64,000 nt of DNA, from assembly GCF_900142985.1 (NCBI RefSeq), contig NZ_LT670849.1, positions 3,720,001 through 3,784,000 on the forward strand, read 5' to 3'. Position numbers and translations under genes: made by a program. Under the pieces are notes generated by a model. That model did no database searches. It was not told the DNA's origin and saw nothing but the letters and a program-made list of their open reading frames with translations. This stretch comes from Bradyrhizobium erythrophlei (GTDB lineage: Bacteria > Pseudomonadota > Alphaproteobacteria > Rhizobiales > Xanthobacteraceae). This document shows positions 26,713 to 34,667 of this stretch, in pieces (position 1 is the first letter of the stretch; every line of letters begins with the position of its first letter).

Positions 26713-26966
26713 GCCGTCATTGCCTGGAGCCGATCGTTCCCGGCGAGGCGTTCGACCCGAACGTTCAACCCTAACGACGAGCGATCTCGAACAACAGATG
26801 GGCAGTGCCACCTTTGGCAGCGACGGTTCGACAGGTGTCGGTCTCGCGGTGCCGCAAGACATCAAAGATCAATCGCGCCGGCTCTCGCCGCGTGAGGGTG
26901 ACGGTCGCGCCTAGCTGACCGTCTCGCTCGCTGGCCTGCCGCGCAAAGCGGACATGGAGGTGAGCG
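26713..26966 (+). other. Predicted untranslated leader, no gene recognised
   Basis: Contains a small hairpin (GTTCG ACC CGAAC at 26750-26762). Reading frames here lack ribosome binding sites. Confidence 0.35.
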
Positions 26967-27407
26967 ATGTTCACAAAACTCGCAAAATTCCGACGTCTTG
27001 GGCCGCGGCACATGGTGCCGCATTGGCTTGAGGTTGCGCATTCCAATGACAATCCGCGGGGTCGTCGCCGCCCCGCGGGCCAGTGTCGGTCTCCACAGCC
27101 GGTGCTGGCATGTCATTGGATCTTCGCCGACGACGGCCGACTGGAATGCCGCTGGGCAGTTGAGAGCTTCGACGAGACCTCCGCCGAAGAGCCCGGTGGC
27201 CGTCAAGCAAGGTGTTCACATGCCTCATCGTTCTCAGCGAAAGCAATTGGCCTCTCGCGCACTGGCTTTGGTTCTCGTTACGTCGCTCTTCTGCATCGCA
27301 ATTTTCGCCGCGATTTATCAGGGAGCGCGGTGACGGCGAAAGAGCTGGGTACTGCCGAACGACGAGTGAGCAGCGTTGCTCGATTGCTGCCGACAGCGAC
27401 TGGATAA
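26967..27407 (+). CDS. Small hypothetical protein with a RLECRW motif
   Basis: The start is well supported by GGAGG 7 nt before the ATG. The first about 72 residues (VPHWLEVAHSNDNPRGRRRP, LACHWIFADDGRLECRWAVE, SAEEPGG) resemble a small bradyrhizobial protein type that usually ends soon after the EEPG. The C-terminal half is low-complexity Arg/Ser-rich and looks like read-through, so the real protein may have lost its stop by frameshift. Function unknown. Confidence 0.45.
   Translation: MFTKLAKFRRLGPRHMVPHWLEVAHSNDNPRGRRRPAGQCRSPQPVLACHWIFADDGRLECRWAVESFDETSAEEPGGRQARCSHASSFSAKAIGLSRTGFGSRYVALLHRNFRRDLSGSAVTAKELGTAERRVSSVARLLPTATG
27220..27333 (+). CDS. 37-aa single-pass membrane peptide
   Basis: MPHRSQRKQLASRALAL followed by a hydrophobic helix (VLVTSLFCIAIFAAIY). 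AAGG lies about 8 nt upstream. It overlaps the end of the preceding frame in another phase. A basic head plus one transmembrane helix suggests a small inner membrane protein, possibly an accessory of the transport operon. Confidence 0.4.
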   Translation: MPHRSQRKQLASRALALVLVTSLFCIAIFAAIYQGAR

Positions 27408-27420
27408 GCAAGGGATCAGC

Positions 27421-27546
27421 ATGGACGAAGGACCTAGGCGTCCCGTTGCAAGCCAATCCGGTGCAGCAACGGGAACCCCCTCGGGGGACAACATCAAATT
27501 TGCAACGGCCGTGATCCAGTCCGGTCGAGGTGGCGTAGGCATCTAG
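27421..27546 (+). CDS. Possible 41-aa peptide
   Basis: Starts MDEGPRRPVASQSG after CAAGGGATCAGC, ends SGRGGVGI. No domain. It is retained only because of the Shine-Dalgarno-like sequence and the lack of any other gene here. Confidence 0.25.
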   Translation: MDEGPRRPVASQSGAATGTPSGDNIKFATAVIQSGRGGVGI

Positions 27547-27606
27547 TTCCTCCGCTCATCTCGATGCCGTGGGTTTCCGGCATCGGGATGAACATCGGAG
27601 GCAGTC

Positions 27607-28176
27607 ATGGCCGACGCGATAGAACAATTTGATCTGGAAATTCTCAATCTACAGAAATGTGCGTCCCCGAAGACCGGGAGTTTGCGCGGAGACGATGAGC
27701 CGCGCCAAAGCAATATTACAGGCCGGCGGGTACCAGTTCGTCATCATGGCGCGGCCACTCCGGTATTGCAGGAGCCTGATCCCAGCGTCGAGAGGCAGCG
27801 CGCAGAGCCGAGTGAACTGGACCGCCTGTATCGGTCGCTTGCCGAGGTAACGTCAGAGACTTATCCGCGAACCGCGGGATTGCTTGCCTCGAGCACCCGC
27901 AAGGTCGCCCAAAAGATCATCGAGGAAGCTGGTGAAGTAGCGATCGAGGCCGTCAGGCATCGCACCCGAAACGTCGTTCGCGAGAGCGCTGATCTGCTCT
28001 ACCACCTCGTTGCGCTGTGGCATCGCGCTGGCATCGATCCGACGGATGCTTGGATCGAGATGCGCAGGCGCGCCGACATGCTTGGCATCGCCGAAAAGCC
28101 CCCCAAAGCCTGCCGCGAAGATCGGCGTCGGCCGATCCGCGACGTCAAGCAACCGCCGGAAGGGAATGGGGCATGA
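27607..28176 (+). CDS. HisE-like phosphoribosyl-ATP pyrophosphohydrolase domain protein
   Basis: 189 aa. Residues about 78-165 form a HisE/MazG-type all-alpha NTP pyrophosphatase domain: LYRSLAEVTSETYPRTAGLL, KIIEEAGEVAIEA with the EExxE metal motif, and VVRESADLLYHLVALWHRAG with the ExxD motif. HisE proper is about 100 aa; this has a long N-terminal extension of unknown role and a basic tail. It is not beside his genes but heads a unit with an NRAMP-type transporter, suggesting a function outside histidine synthesis. It overlaps the next gene by 4 bp. GGAGGCAGTC precedes the ATG. Confidence 0.8.
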   Translation: MADAIEQFDLEILNLQKCASPKTGSLRGDDEPRQSNITGRRVPVRHHGAATPVLQEPDPSVERQRAEPSELDRLYRSLAEVTSETYPRTAGLLASSTRKVAQKIIEEAGEVAIEAVRHRTRNVVRESADLLYHLVALWHRAGIDPTDAWIEMRRRADMLGIAEKPPKACREDRRRPIRDVKQPPEGNGA

Positions 28177-28472
28177 GTGTCATCGACGAACGGACGGCGT
28201 CGCGAAAGCGAGGTATCGCGCCCCAAGTCGATACCGTCTTGGACCTAGCACTTCGAGAGCCCGTCATTCGAAGCGCTGTGGGCATCGTGCGCGAGAGCGC
28301 CTGTCTTCTCTATCACGTCGCCGGACTTGGCATCGCATTGGTATCAGGCCCGGAGATATCCCGGCGACAACACGTCAGCGAGCAGACGCGATCGGCCGCG
28401 CCGAACAGCGCGAATGTAATTCTTTTCCCAACTCGAAACGTCAGGCCACCGGCCAAGACTGAACAGGAGTAA
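28173..28472 (+). CDS. Degenerate HisE-like partner protein
   Basis: 99 aa, translationally coupled (ATGA) to the HisE-like gene. Residues about 38-62 (VGIVRESACLLYHVAGLGIA) copy the second catalytic helix of its neighbour (VVRESADLLYHLVALW), with the catalytic Asp replaced by Cys, and no EExxE helix is seen. It looks like a partial paralogue that lost catalysis, perhaps a dimer partner or regulator. Four nt separate it from the transporter gene. Confidence 0.6.
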   Translation: MSVIDERTASRKRGIAPQVDTVLDLALREPVIRSAVGIVRESACLLYHVAGLGIALVSGPEISRRQHVSEQTRSAAPNSANVILFPTRNVRPPAKTEQE

Positions 28473-28475
28473 ACA

Positions 28476-30167
28476 ATGACTGTCTTGAATGAATTGAGCC
28501 CGCAGACGACCGGTAACGGCGCCGGCGCTCCACCGATCCGCACCGCCGTGCTCGACAAGGCCCATCTGGGCGATATCCACGGCGCGCTCGGCAGCATTGC
28601 GGAAGACGATTTCGCGCCAAGGTCAACTTTAGGCGCGCGGTTGAAGACCCTGCTCGCGATTCTGGGGCCAGGCCTCATCGTGATGGTCGGCGACAATGAC
28701 GCCGGCGCCTTCGGTACCTACACCCAGGCTGGCCAGAACTACGGCACGACGCTGCTGTGGACGCTGGTGCTGCTGATCCCGGTTCTTTACGTCAATCAGG
28801 AGATGGTACTTCGCCTCGGCGCGGTCACCGGCGTCGGCCATGCCCGACTCATCTTTGAGCGGTTCGGCAGATTTTGGGGCGCGTTTAGTGTCATCGATCT
28901 GTTCATCCTCAACGCTCTGACGATCGTCACTGAATTCATCGGCATTACGCTCGCGTTGGACTATCTCGGAGTGCCTAAGCTCTGGGGCGTCGTGGCAGCC
29001 GCTGCACTCGTCATGCTCGCGGCAAGCACCGGTAACTTCCGACGTTTCGAGCGTTTCGCGCTCACCCTCGTCGCAGGAAGTCTTCTGGTCTTTCCGGTCC
29101 TCCTTTTCATCCACCCACCGGTGGACCAGATGATCCAGGACATGATGGTGCCGAAGATGCCGCAAGGGGCGGCACTGAACGAAGTGATGCTGCTGATCAT
29201 CGCTATTGTCGGTACGACCGTTGCGCCCTGGCAGCTGTTTTTTCAGCAGAGCTATGTCGTCGACAAAAGGATCAGGCCGCGATTTATCAAGTATGAGCGC
29301 GTCGATCTAATGATCGGCATCGCGATCGTGATCGCGGGTGCACTGGCGATCATGTCATTCACCGCTCAGACGTTTGCTGGTCGTCCCGAATTTGGCAATT
29401 TCGTTGATGCAGGCGCGGTATCCGCCGGCATGGAAAAGTATTTCGGGAAAGCGCCAGCAATATTCTTCGCGCTTGCGCTGCTCGATGCCTGCATCATCGG
29501 GGCATCGGCTGTGTCACTGTCCACTGCCTATGCCCTCGGCGATGTATTCTCGTGGCGGCACTCCCTTCATCGCAAGCCAACTGAAGCGACGGGATTCTAT
29601 GCGATCTATTGCGGCCTCATCGTCCTCGCTGCCGTGCTCGTCCTCACGCCGGGAATCCAGCTTGGGTTACTGACCAGTGCCGTCCAGACGCTTGCTGGCG
29701 TATTGCTACCAGGCGCCACCGTGTTTCTCCTGTTGCTCTGCAACGACAAACCGGTGCTCGGTCCTTGGGTCAATTCCCGCAGGCTCAATCTCTTCACCGG
29801 CGGCGTCGTTGCCGTGCTTGTGATGCTCTCGGTTATTCTCACCGGGTCGGTTCTCTTTCCCGACATTTCCGACACGGTCATCTTGAGCATCCTCATCGGG
29901 GGCAGTGTCGTCGGGATCGTGGCGGCTCTGGGTGTCGCACTCGCGCAACGCGGCTCAAGAAAACTGGAGCGCGAAAACATCGGTTCGCTATCTGCGGCAG
30001 CAAATGTCGCCGACGACAAATGGCGCATGCCACCACTCGACCAGCTACCGCCAGCGCGCCTATCGCTTGCCTCTCGCATCTGGATGATTGTGTTGCGTGG
30101 CTATCTCATTGTCGCCGGCAGCCTGGTTCTGTTCCGCATCTTCCAGCTTGCGACGTCGGGCGCGTGA
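28476..30167 (+). CDS. NRAMP-related divalent metal transporter, possibly Mg-selective type
   Basis: 563 aa, about 11-12 transmembrane helices with a 55-residue cytosolic head. The NRAMP fold is clear, but metal-site residues differ. The TM1 DPGN motif is DAGA (VMVGDNDAGAFGTYTQAG) and the TM6 MPHN motif is APWQ (GTTVAPWQLFFQQS), so the transition-metal-selecting Met is Ala. Loss of that Met is reported for NRAMP-related magnesium transporters, which fits the adjacent mgtC. AGGAG lies 7 nt before the ATG. The gene is coupled in an operon with the HisE-like pair. Confidence 0.85.
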   Translation: MTVLNELSPQTTGNGAGAPPIRTAVLDKAHLGDIHGALGSIAEDDFAPRSTLGARLKTLLAILGPGLIVMVGDNDAGAFGTYTQAGQNYGTTLLWTLVLLIPVLYVNQEMVLRLGAVTGVGHARLIFERFGRFWGAFSVIDLFILNALTIVTEFIGITLALDYLGVPKLWGVVAAAALVMLAASTGNFRRFERFALTLVAGSLLVFPVLLFIHPPVDQMIQDMMVPKMPQGAALNEVMLLIIAIVGTTVAPWQLFFQQSYVVDKRIRPRFIKYERVDLMIGIAIVIAGALAIMSFTAQTFAGRPEFGNFVDAGAVSAGMEKYFGKAPAIFFALALLDACIIGASAVSLSTAYALGDVFSWRHSLHRKPTEATGFYAIYCGLIVLAAVLVLTPGIQLGLLTSAVQTLAGVLLPGATVFLLLLCNDKPVLGPWVNSRRLNLFTGGVVAVLVMLSVILTGSVLFPDISDTVILSILIGGSVVGIVAALGVALAQRGSRKLERENIGSLSAAANVADDKWRMPPLDQLPPARLSLASRIWMIVLRGYLIVAGSLVLFRIFQLATSGA

Positions 30168-30392
30168 TCAGGGCCTCGGTTGCAAACGCAAGACGATGGG
30201 GCGCCATCGGAGCTTTCCGGCTGGCGAGCAGCATCCTGCGCTGCGGGATGATCCAGCACCGGCAGCGCAGGATCTCACGTCGCGGTCTTCAAATCGTCTT
30301 GTCCGCGACGCGATTGCTGGAACGGCTCGGAGCATTTCTCGCTCTGGGCCGCCGCTCGCGAAAGCAGCAGGAAGTCGAAAAGGATTTTCACA
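30168..30392 (+). promoter_or_regulatory. Structured leader ahead of mgtC with alternative hairpins
   Basis: Hairpin A pairs 30232-30239 with 30243-30250 (CATCCTGC/GCGGGATG, 3-nt loop). Hairpin B pairs 30233-30244 with 30262-30273 (ATCCTGCGCTGC with its exact complement, 12 bp). A and B use the same left arm and cannot coexist. A third perfect 8-bp stem joins 30278-30285 to 30303-30310. No riboswitch class was recognised and no U-run follows, so any control would be Rho- or translation-based. Confidence 0.5.
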
Positions 30393-31094
30393 GTGAACGC
30401 ATCGATTGATCAAGCGGCGATCGGCCTGGCAGCGGCGACGCTGCTGGGCGCGAGCATTGGGTTCGAACGTCAGTGGCGTCAACGAATGGCGGGCTTGCGA
30501 ACCAACACGCTGGTCGCAATCGGCGCCGCGAGCTTTGTGATCTTTGCGGGGTTGTTTCCCGATGAAGGCAGCCCTACCCGCGTGGCGGCGCAGATTGTGT
30601 CCGGAATCGGCTTCCTAGGTGCGGGAATCATCTTTCGCGAGGGACTTCACGTCACCGGCCTCAACACCGCGGCTACTTTGTGGTGCTCGGCGGCGGTGGG
30701 AATGCTCGCAGGCGCTGGGCATTCGCTACATGCGGCGCTGGCGACCAGCTTTGTCATTCTCGTCAACCTGCTGTTGCGACCATTGGTTCGGCTCATCAAC
30801 CGGCAACCGATCACGCAGACCGAAACAGACTTTCACTATCGCGTCCGGGTCGTCTGCCGAAATCCGGAAGAGGCGCATGTACGAGCTTTGCTCTTGCAGA
30901 GCACGAGCAACGGACAACTCAGCTTGCGGCGGCTCGACAGTACCGACCTTGAGGACAGCGGGCGTGTCGAAGTCGTCGCGCAGCTGTCGGCTCATTCGAA
31001 GAGTGACGCCGTTCTCGAACAAGTGGTTGGCCGCCTCAGCTTAGAAGCAACCGTGTCAGCCGCGAGCTGGAGCGTCGGAACAATCATTGAATAG
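30393..31094 (+). CDS. mgtC: MgtC/SapB family membrane protein
   Basis: 233 aa. Four to five N-terminal transmembrane helices carry the family signatures ASIGFERQWRQRMAGLRTNT, GIGFLGAGIIFREG and GLNTAATLWCSAAVGMLAG. A cytosolic ACT-like C-terminal domain follows (FHYRVRVVCRNPEEAHVRAL, GRVEVVAQL). MgtC proteins act in adaptation to low Mg2+ and in F-ATPase or phosphate homeostasis. The start is GTG with AAGGA about 9 nt upstream. It lies 225 bp after the NRAMP-related gene, separated by the structured leader. Confidence 0.9.
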   Translation: MNASIDQAAIGLAAATLLGASIGFERQWRQRMAGLRTNTLVAIGAASFVIFAGLFPDEGSPTRVAAQIVSGIGFLGAGIIFREGLHVTGLNTAATLWCSAAVGMLAGAGHSLHAALATSFVILVNLLLRPLVRLINRQPITQTETDFHYRVRVVCRNPEEAHVRALLLQSTSNGQLSLRRLDSTDLEDSGRVEVVAQLSAHSKSDAVLEQVVGRLSLEATVSAASWSVGTIIE

Positions 31095-31130
31095 TCACTC
31101 ACAAAAGCGATCAGAGTAATGAGGAACGTG

Positions 31131-33206
31131 ATGAAGCGGATCTGTATAATTGGAAGCACGACTTGGGTTGCTCTTGCGACTTGTCCTTTCGCGGCGGCGG
31201 CCGATTTGCCGGTTTCCTATCCCGTGAAGGCGCCGCCCGCCGCAATCGACTATGACTGGACAGGCTTTTACGTCGGCGGCCATATTGGCCTTGCGACCGG
31301 AAACTCGGGCTGGACGCTCGATCCGCTCAGCGGCGGCGCTCCGGTTACAGGTTCCTTCGGACTTTACCAATCGCCCAATGCATTTAAGGAAAGCGGGAGC
31401 TGGTTCGAGGGCGTGCAAGGCGGCTACAATTGGATGCTCAAGGATCGCGTGGTGTTGGGCGTCGAGGGCGACGGCTCGTTTCCCACGTTCTCCGACCCGG
31501 TCTCCGGTCTGACCATCGGCGGTATCTCGAATTTCACCTCGCCAACTTTCGGCGCCGGAACCTTCAGCGAAAAAGTATTAGCGTCGGGCACGTTACGTGG
31601 CCGTATCGGCTATGCGCCGGGTCATTGGCTGTTCTATGCCACGGGCGGGCTGGCCTGGACCTATGATCAGCAGGAGTTGACGCAGAATGCGACCGGCAAT
31701 GTCGAAGACCGTTTCGTCTGGCGCTTCGGGTGGGCGCTAGGTGCCGGCATCGAGACGGCGATCGCGCCGAACTGGACGGTTCGCGGCGAATATCTCTGGA
31801 CCGATTTTCCATCGTTCAGCGAAAACTTCCCGCTGTCGGGCCAACACGTCAGCTCCGGGCTCTCGGAACAACAGTTCCGCCTGGGGTTCAACTACCGCTT
31901 CGACGATCCGTCGCGGCCGGCAACCTCGGCGCCATCGCATTTTGCAGCCAACGACATTTTCGCCGTGCACGGGCAGACGACCTTTACCTACCAGGGGTAC
32001 CCGTCGTTCCGCGCACCCTTTGACGGGCCAAACAGCCTCTCCGGCGGCGGCCAAACGAGAGAGACGTTCGATGCGACGCTCTCCATCGGCGTCAAGCTTT
32101 GGCAGGGTGCCGAATTCTGGGCCAATCCGGAGATCGACCAGGGCTTTGGTCTTTCCTCCACCCATGGCGTGGCCGGCTTTACGAGCGCCGAAGCCTACAA
32201 GATCGGTTCGTCCACGCCCTACGCCCGCCTGGACCGCGCTTTCCTGCGCCAGACCATCAACCTCGGCGGCGACACCGAAAAGGTCGACAACGACTTTTAT
32301 CAATTCAAGGGCACGCGCTCGACCGATCGCCTGGTCTTGACGGTCGGCCGTTTCGCCGCCGTCGATATATTCGACACCAACCGCTACGCCAACAATCCGA
32401 AATCGGACTTCCTGAACTGGTCGCTGGTCAATACGGCCAGCTTCGACTACGTCGCCGATGGCTGGGGCTACACCTACGGCGCGGCCGCCGAATGGTATAC
32501 CGGGCCCTGGACCCTGCGCGCGGGCGTGTTCGATCTCTCGGCTACGCCGACTGGCGGCAATAGCCCCGAAGGGGTGGCGCTCGACCCCACCTTCCATCAG
32601 TTCCAGTTGGTCGGCGAAATCGAGCGGCGTTACGACCTCTGGGGCCAACCGGGCAAGGTCAAGATCACCGGCTATCTGAGCCGCGGCAACGCCGGCGATT
32701 TCAATGATGCCATCGCGCTTGCGGCGGCAACGGGAGGGCCGGCCGATATCAATGCCGTGCGCGCCTACACCAGCCGCCCGGGCGTCAGCCTCAACATGGA
32801 GCAGCAGATGAATGACAATTTCGGCCTGTTTCTCCGCGCCGGCTGGGCCGATGGCAATACCGAGCCCTGGGATTTCACCGATATCGACCGCACCGTGTCG
32901 GGCGGCGTCTCGATATCAGGCAGATCATGGGGCCGGCCGGACGACACGATCGGCATTGCCGGCGTCGTCAACGGTATCGACAAGGCCCACATCGCCTTCC
33001 TGAACGCCGGCGGACTCGGCATCCTGATCGGCGACGGACAATTGACGAATTATGGTTTGGAGCAGATTTTCGAGGCCTATTACAGCTATGCGCTGAATTC
33101 GTCGACCAAGCTCACCTTCGATTATCAATTCATCGCCAATCCCGGCTACAACGCCGACCGCGGCCCGGCCAACGTCTTCGCCGGCCGTGTGCACTGGCAG
33201 TTCTAG
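31131..33206 (+). CDS. Outer membrane protein: Omp25-like barrel fused to an OprB-like porin
   Basis: 691 aa with a signal peptide (MKRICIIGSTTWVALATCPF, cut after AAAA). Residues about 35-255 form an eight-stranded Omp25/RopB-like barrel (DWTGFYVGGHIGLATGNSG, EGVQGGYNW, LRGRIGYAP, EQQFRLGFNYRF). Residues about 270-691 form a carbohydrate-selective OprB-type porin (FAVHGQTTFTYQGYPSFRAP, WANPEIDQGFGLS, GPANVFAGRVHWQF). ATG 31131 is preferred to 31119 because AGGAA lies 5 nt upstream and gives a standard signal peptide. Two barrels in one chain are unusual. Confidence 0.88.
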   Translation: MKRICIIGSTTWVALATCPFAAAADLPVSYPVKAPPAAIDYDWTGFYVGGHIGLATGNSGWTLDPLSGGAPVTGSFGLYQSPNAFKESGSWFEGVQGGYNWMLKDRVVLGVEGDGSFPTFSDPVSGLTIGGISNFTSPTFGAGTFSEKVLASGTLRGRIGYAPGHWLFYATGGLAWTYDQQELTQNATGNVEDRFVWRFGWALGAGIETAIAPNWTVRGEYLWTDFPSFSENFPLSGQHVSSGLSEQQFRLGFNYRFDDPSRPATSAPSHFAANDIFAVHGQTTFTYQGYPSFRAPFDGPNSLSGGGQTRETFDATLSIGVKLWQGAEFWANPEIDQGFGLSSTHGVAGFTSAEAYKIGSSTPYARLDRAFLRQTINLGGDTEKVDNDFYQFKGTRSTDRLVLTVGRFAAVDIFDTNRYANNPKSDFLNWSLVNTASFDYVADGWGYTYGAAAEWYTGPWTLRAGVFDLSATPTGGNSPEGVALDPTFHQFQLVGEIERRYDLWGQPGKVKITGYLSRGNAGDFNDAIALAAATGGPADINAVRAYTSRPGVSLNMEQQMNDNFGLFLRAGWADGNTEPWDFTDIDRTVSGGVSISGRSWGRPDDTIGIAGVVNGIDKAHIAFLNAGGLGILIGDGQLTNYGLEQIFEAYYSYALNSSTKLTFDYQFIANPGYNADRGPANVFAGRVHWQF

Positions 33207-33368
33207 GTATCTGCACGAACGACGCTGAATAACCCGGGTGCGTACATGGTCGCCTAAGTCGGGCATGTCTGCCTGGGTACATTTTAACGTTTGCGCATGG
33301 ATCCGCGGTTTTCGCCGCCGGGCGACGTCACTGGCGTCACCGGCGGCAGGCTCTGACGGCGTGCGTGG

Positions 33369-33800
33369 TCAAGCCTTGATGGCGATGATCACCGCGCCTG
33401 CTGTAATCAGACCGATGCCCATCCATCCCGTTGCTGAGGGACGCTCTCCCAGGAATGCGAATGCAAAGAGAGCGACAAGCACGACGCTCAATTTGTCGAT
33501 CGGTGCGACCATCGAAGCGGGGCCAAGCTTCAGTGCGCGGAAGTAGCAAAGCCAGGAAGCTCCCGTTCCGAGGCCCGAGAGAATGAGACAAGTCCAGGTT
33601 CGTGGCGAAATCGGACCCGACGTCGCGAACTGGCCTGTGGCAAATAGCAAGACGAGGAAGCTTAAGAGGACGACGACAGTCCGGATGAATGTGGCGAGGT
33701 CCGAGCCGATGTTCTCGACGCCGATCTTCGCAAAGATAGCCGTGAGGGCCGCGAACACCGCGGACAGTAGCGCCCATAGCTGCCAGGATTCGAGTGTCAT
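33369..33800 (-). CDS. Single-domain EamA/DMT family transporter
   Basis: 143 aa with five transmembrane helices: LWALLSAVFAALTAIFAKIG, TVVVLLSFLVLLFATG, LILSGLGTGASWLCYFRALK, DKLSVVLVALFAFAFLGE, GIGLITAGAVIIAIKA. This is one EamA unit; such short members work as dimers in the inner membrane. AAAGGA precedes the ATG. It follows the outer membrane transporter-like gene by 35 bp on the same strand, so the two are probably co-transcribed. Confidence 0.87.
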   Translation of the reverse strand: MTLESWQLWALLSAVFAALTAIFAKIGVENIGSDLATFIRTVVVLLSFLVLLFATGQFATSGPISPRTWTCLILSGLGTGASWLCYFRALKLGPASMVAPIDKLSVVLVALFAFAFLGERPSATGWMGIGLITAGAVIIAIKA

Positions 33801-33835
33801 CCACTTTCCTTTGCCGTCAGCGGCGTCATCAACGG

Positions 33836-34588
33836 TCAGAACGTGAAAAGCACGGAGGCGTACCAGGAAACCTGGTTGGTCTCGTTGGTATTCTCGATTC
33901 CGCGACTGACATAGCCGAGTAGATGATAGTTATCGTTTAGATCGTAGCGCCATCCGACGCCGAGGCTGGTCGTCGCGGGTGTAACGCTGGAAACTGCGGT
34001 CTGGTGGAACAGTTCGGCGCCGATCTGAAGTTTGGGTAGGAGCTGATAGGTGACGACGCCGCCCACTTCGCAGAAGTCGACGGCACGGAACTCGCTGAGC
34101 GTGCATCCACCGCCGCCGAACGCCGACCAACCGCCGTTCCAGTCCTTCTGAACCCAGATCGGCAGCAGCAGCGACGCGTGATTGTCGCCGACGAGGTTCG
34201 AACCGCTTGGAAGGAAGATGCGCGGGAAGATGCTGACGTCGAGCCCGAACCCGTCCTGATGAAGAAAACGGTACTTGGCGGCGAGCTGCACGTTGCTCCA
34301 ACCGACATCGGTGCCACCGCCGACAGGCCGGTCAAATCCTTCCGGTAGGGTTGCCGTCAACTGGAGGTCGGGCGCCGCTCCATAATTGAAGTCAATCCCG
34401 CTCTGACCTGTGGTGCCGTTTCGCGTCGCCGTACCAAGATTGAACGTGTAGATCTCGAAATGCTGGTAGTCGGTCGGCTCCGGATCGTCGGAAATATAGG
34501 GCGGCCCCGCGATAACGGGCTCCGCGAGCAGGGCCAGGAGACCGCAGCAAATCCACCATCGCATCACGCGTCCGCCGCGAACCGCCAT
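33836..34588 (-). CDS. Outer membrane transporter-like protein (MetA-pathway phenol family type)
   Basis: 250 aa with a signal peptide (MRWWICCGLLALLAEPVIAG). Beta-rich body with alternating aromatic strands: YISDDPEPTDYQHFEIYTFN, LQLTATLPEGFDRPVGGGTD, AKYRFLHQDGFGLDVSIFP, LGVGWRYDLNDNYHLLGY, ending in aromatic F as outer membrane barrels do. Start at 34588 or at Met9 (34564). Divergent from the RpiR regulator; the gap holds two operator-like palindromes. Confidence 0.72.
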   Translation of the reverse strand: MAVRGGRVMRWWICCGLLALLAEPVIAGPPYISDDPEPTDYQHFEIYTFNLGTATRNGTTGQSGIDFNYGAAPDLQLTATLPEGFDRPVGGGTDVGWSNVQLAAKYRFLHQDGFGLDVSIFPRIFLPSGSNLVGDNHASLLLPIWVQKDWNGGWSAFGGGGCTLSEFRAVDFCEVGGVVTYQLLPKLQIGAELFHQTAVSSVTPATTSLGVGWRYDLNDNYHLLGYVSRGIENTNETNQVSWYASVLFTF

Positions 34589-34617
34589 TGATGAGAAATC
34601 CCTTGAAATGCGAGGTA

Positions 34618-34662
34618 TGTAGTATATGCTACACGATGTGATGTCGAGGTAGTTTTGCTACT
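34618..34662. promoter_or_regulatory. Two operator-like inverted repeats (GTAG...CTAC)
   Basis: TGTAG TATATG CTACA at 34618-34633 and GTAG TTTTG CTAC at 34649-34661 are two similar dyads 31 bp apart in the divergent gap between the barrel gene and the RpiR-type regulator. SIS-domain RpiR regulators usually bind such dyads in pairs. Confidence 0.55.
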
Positions 34663-34667
34663 CGGCG

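Noticed and set aside
27607-28176. Naming the HisE-like gene hisE
   Set aside because: It has a long N-terminal extension, no his genes nearby and a transport context; genuine hisE is expected elsewhere in the genome.
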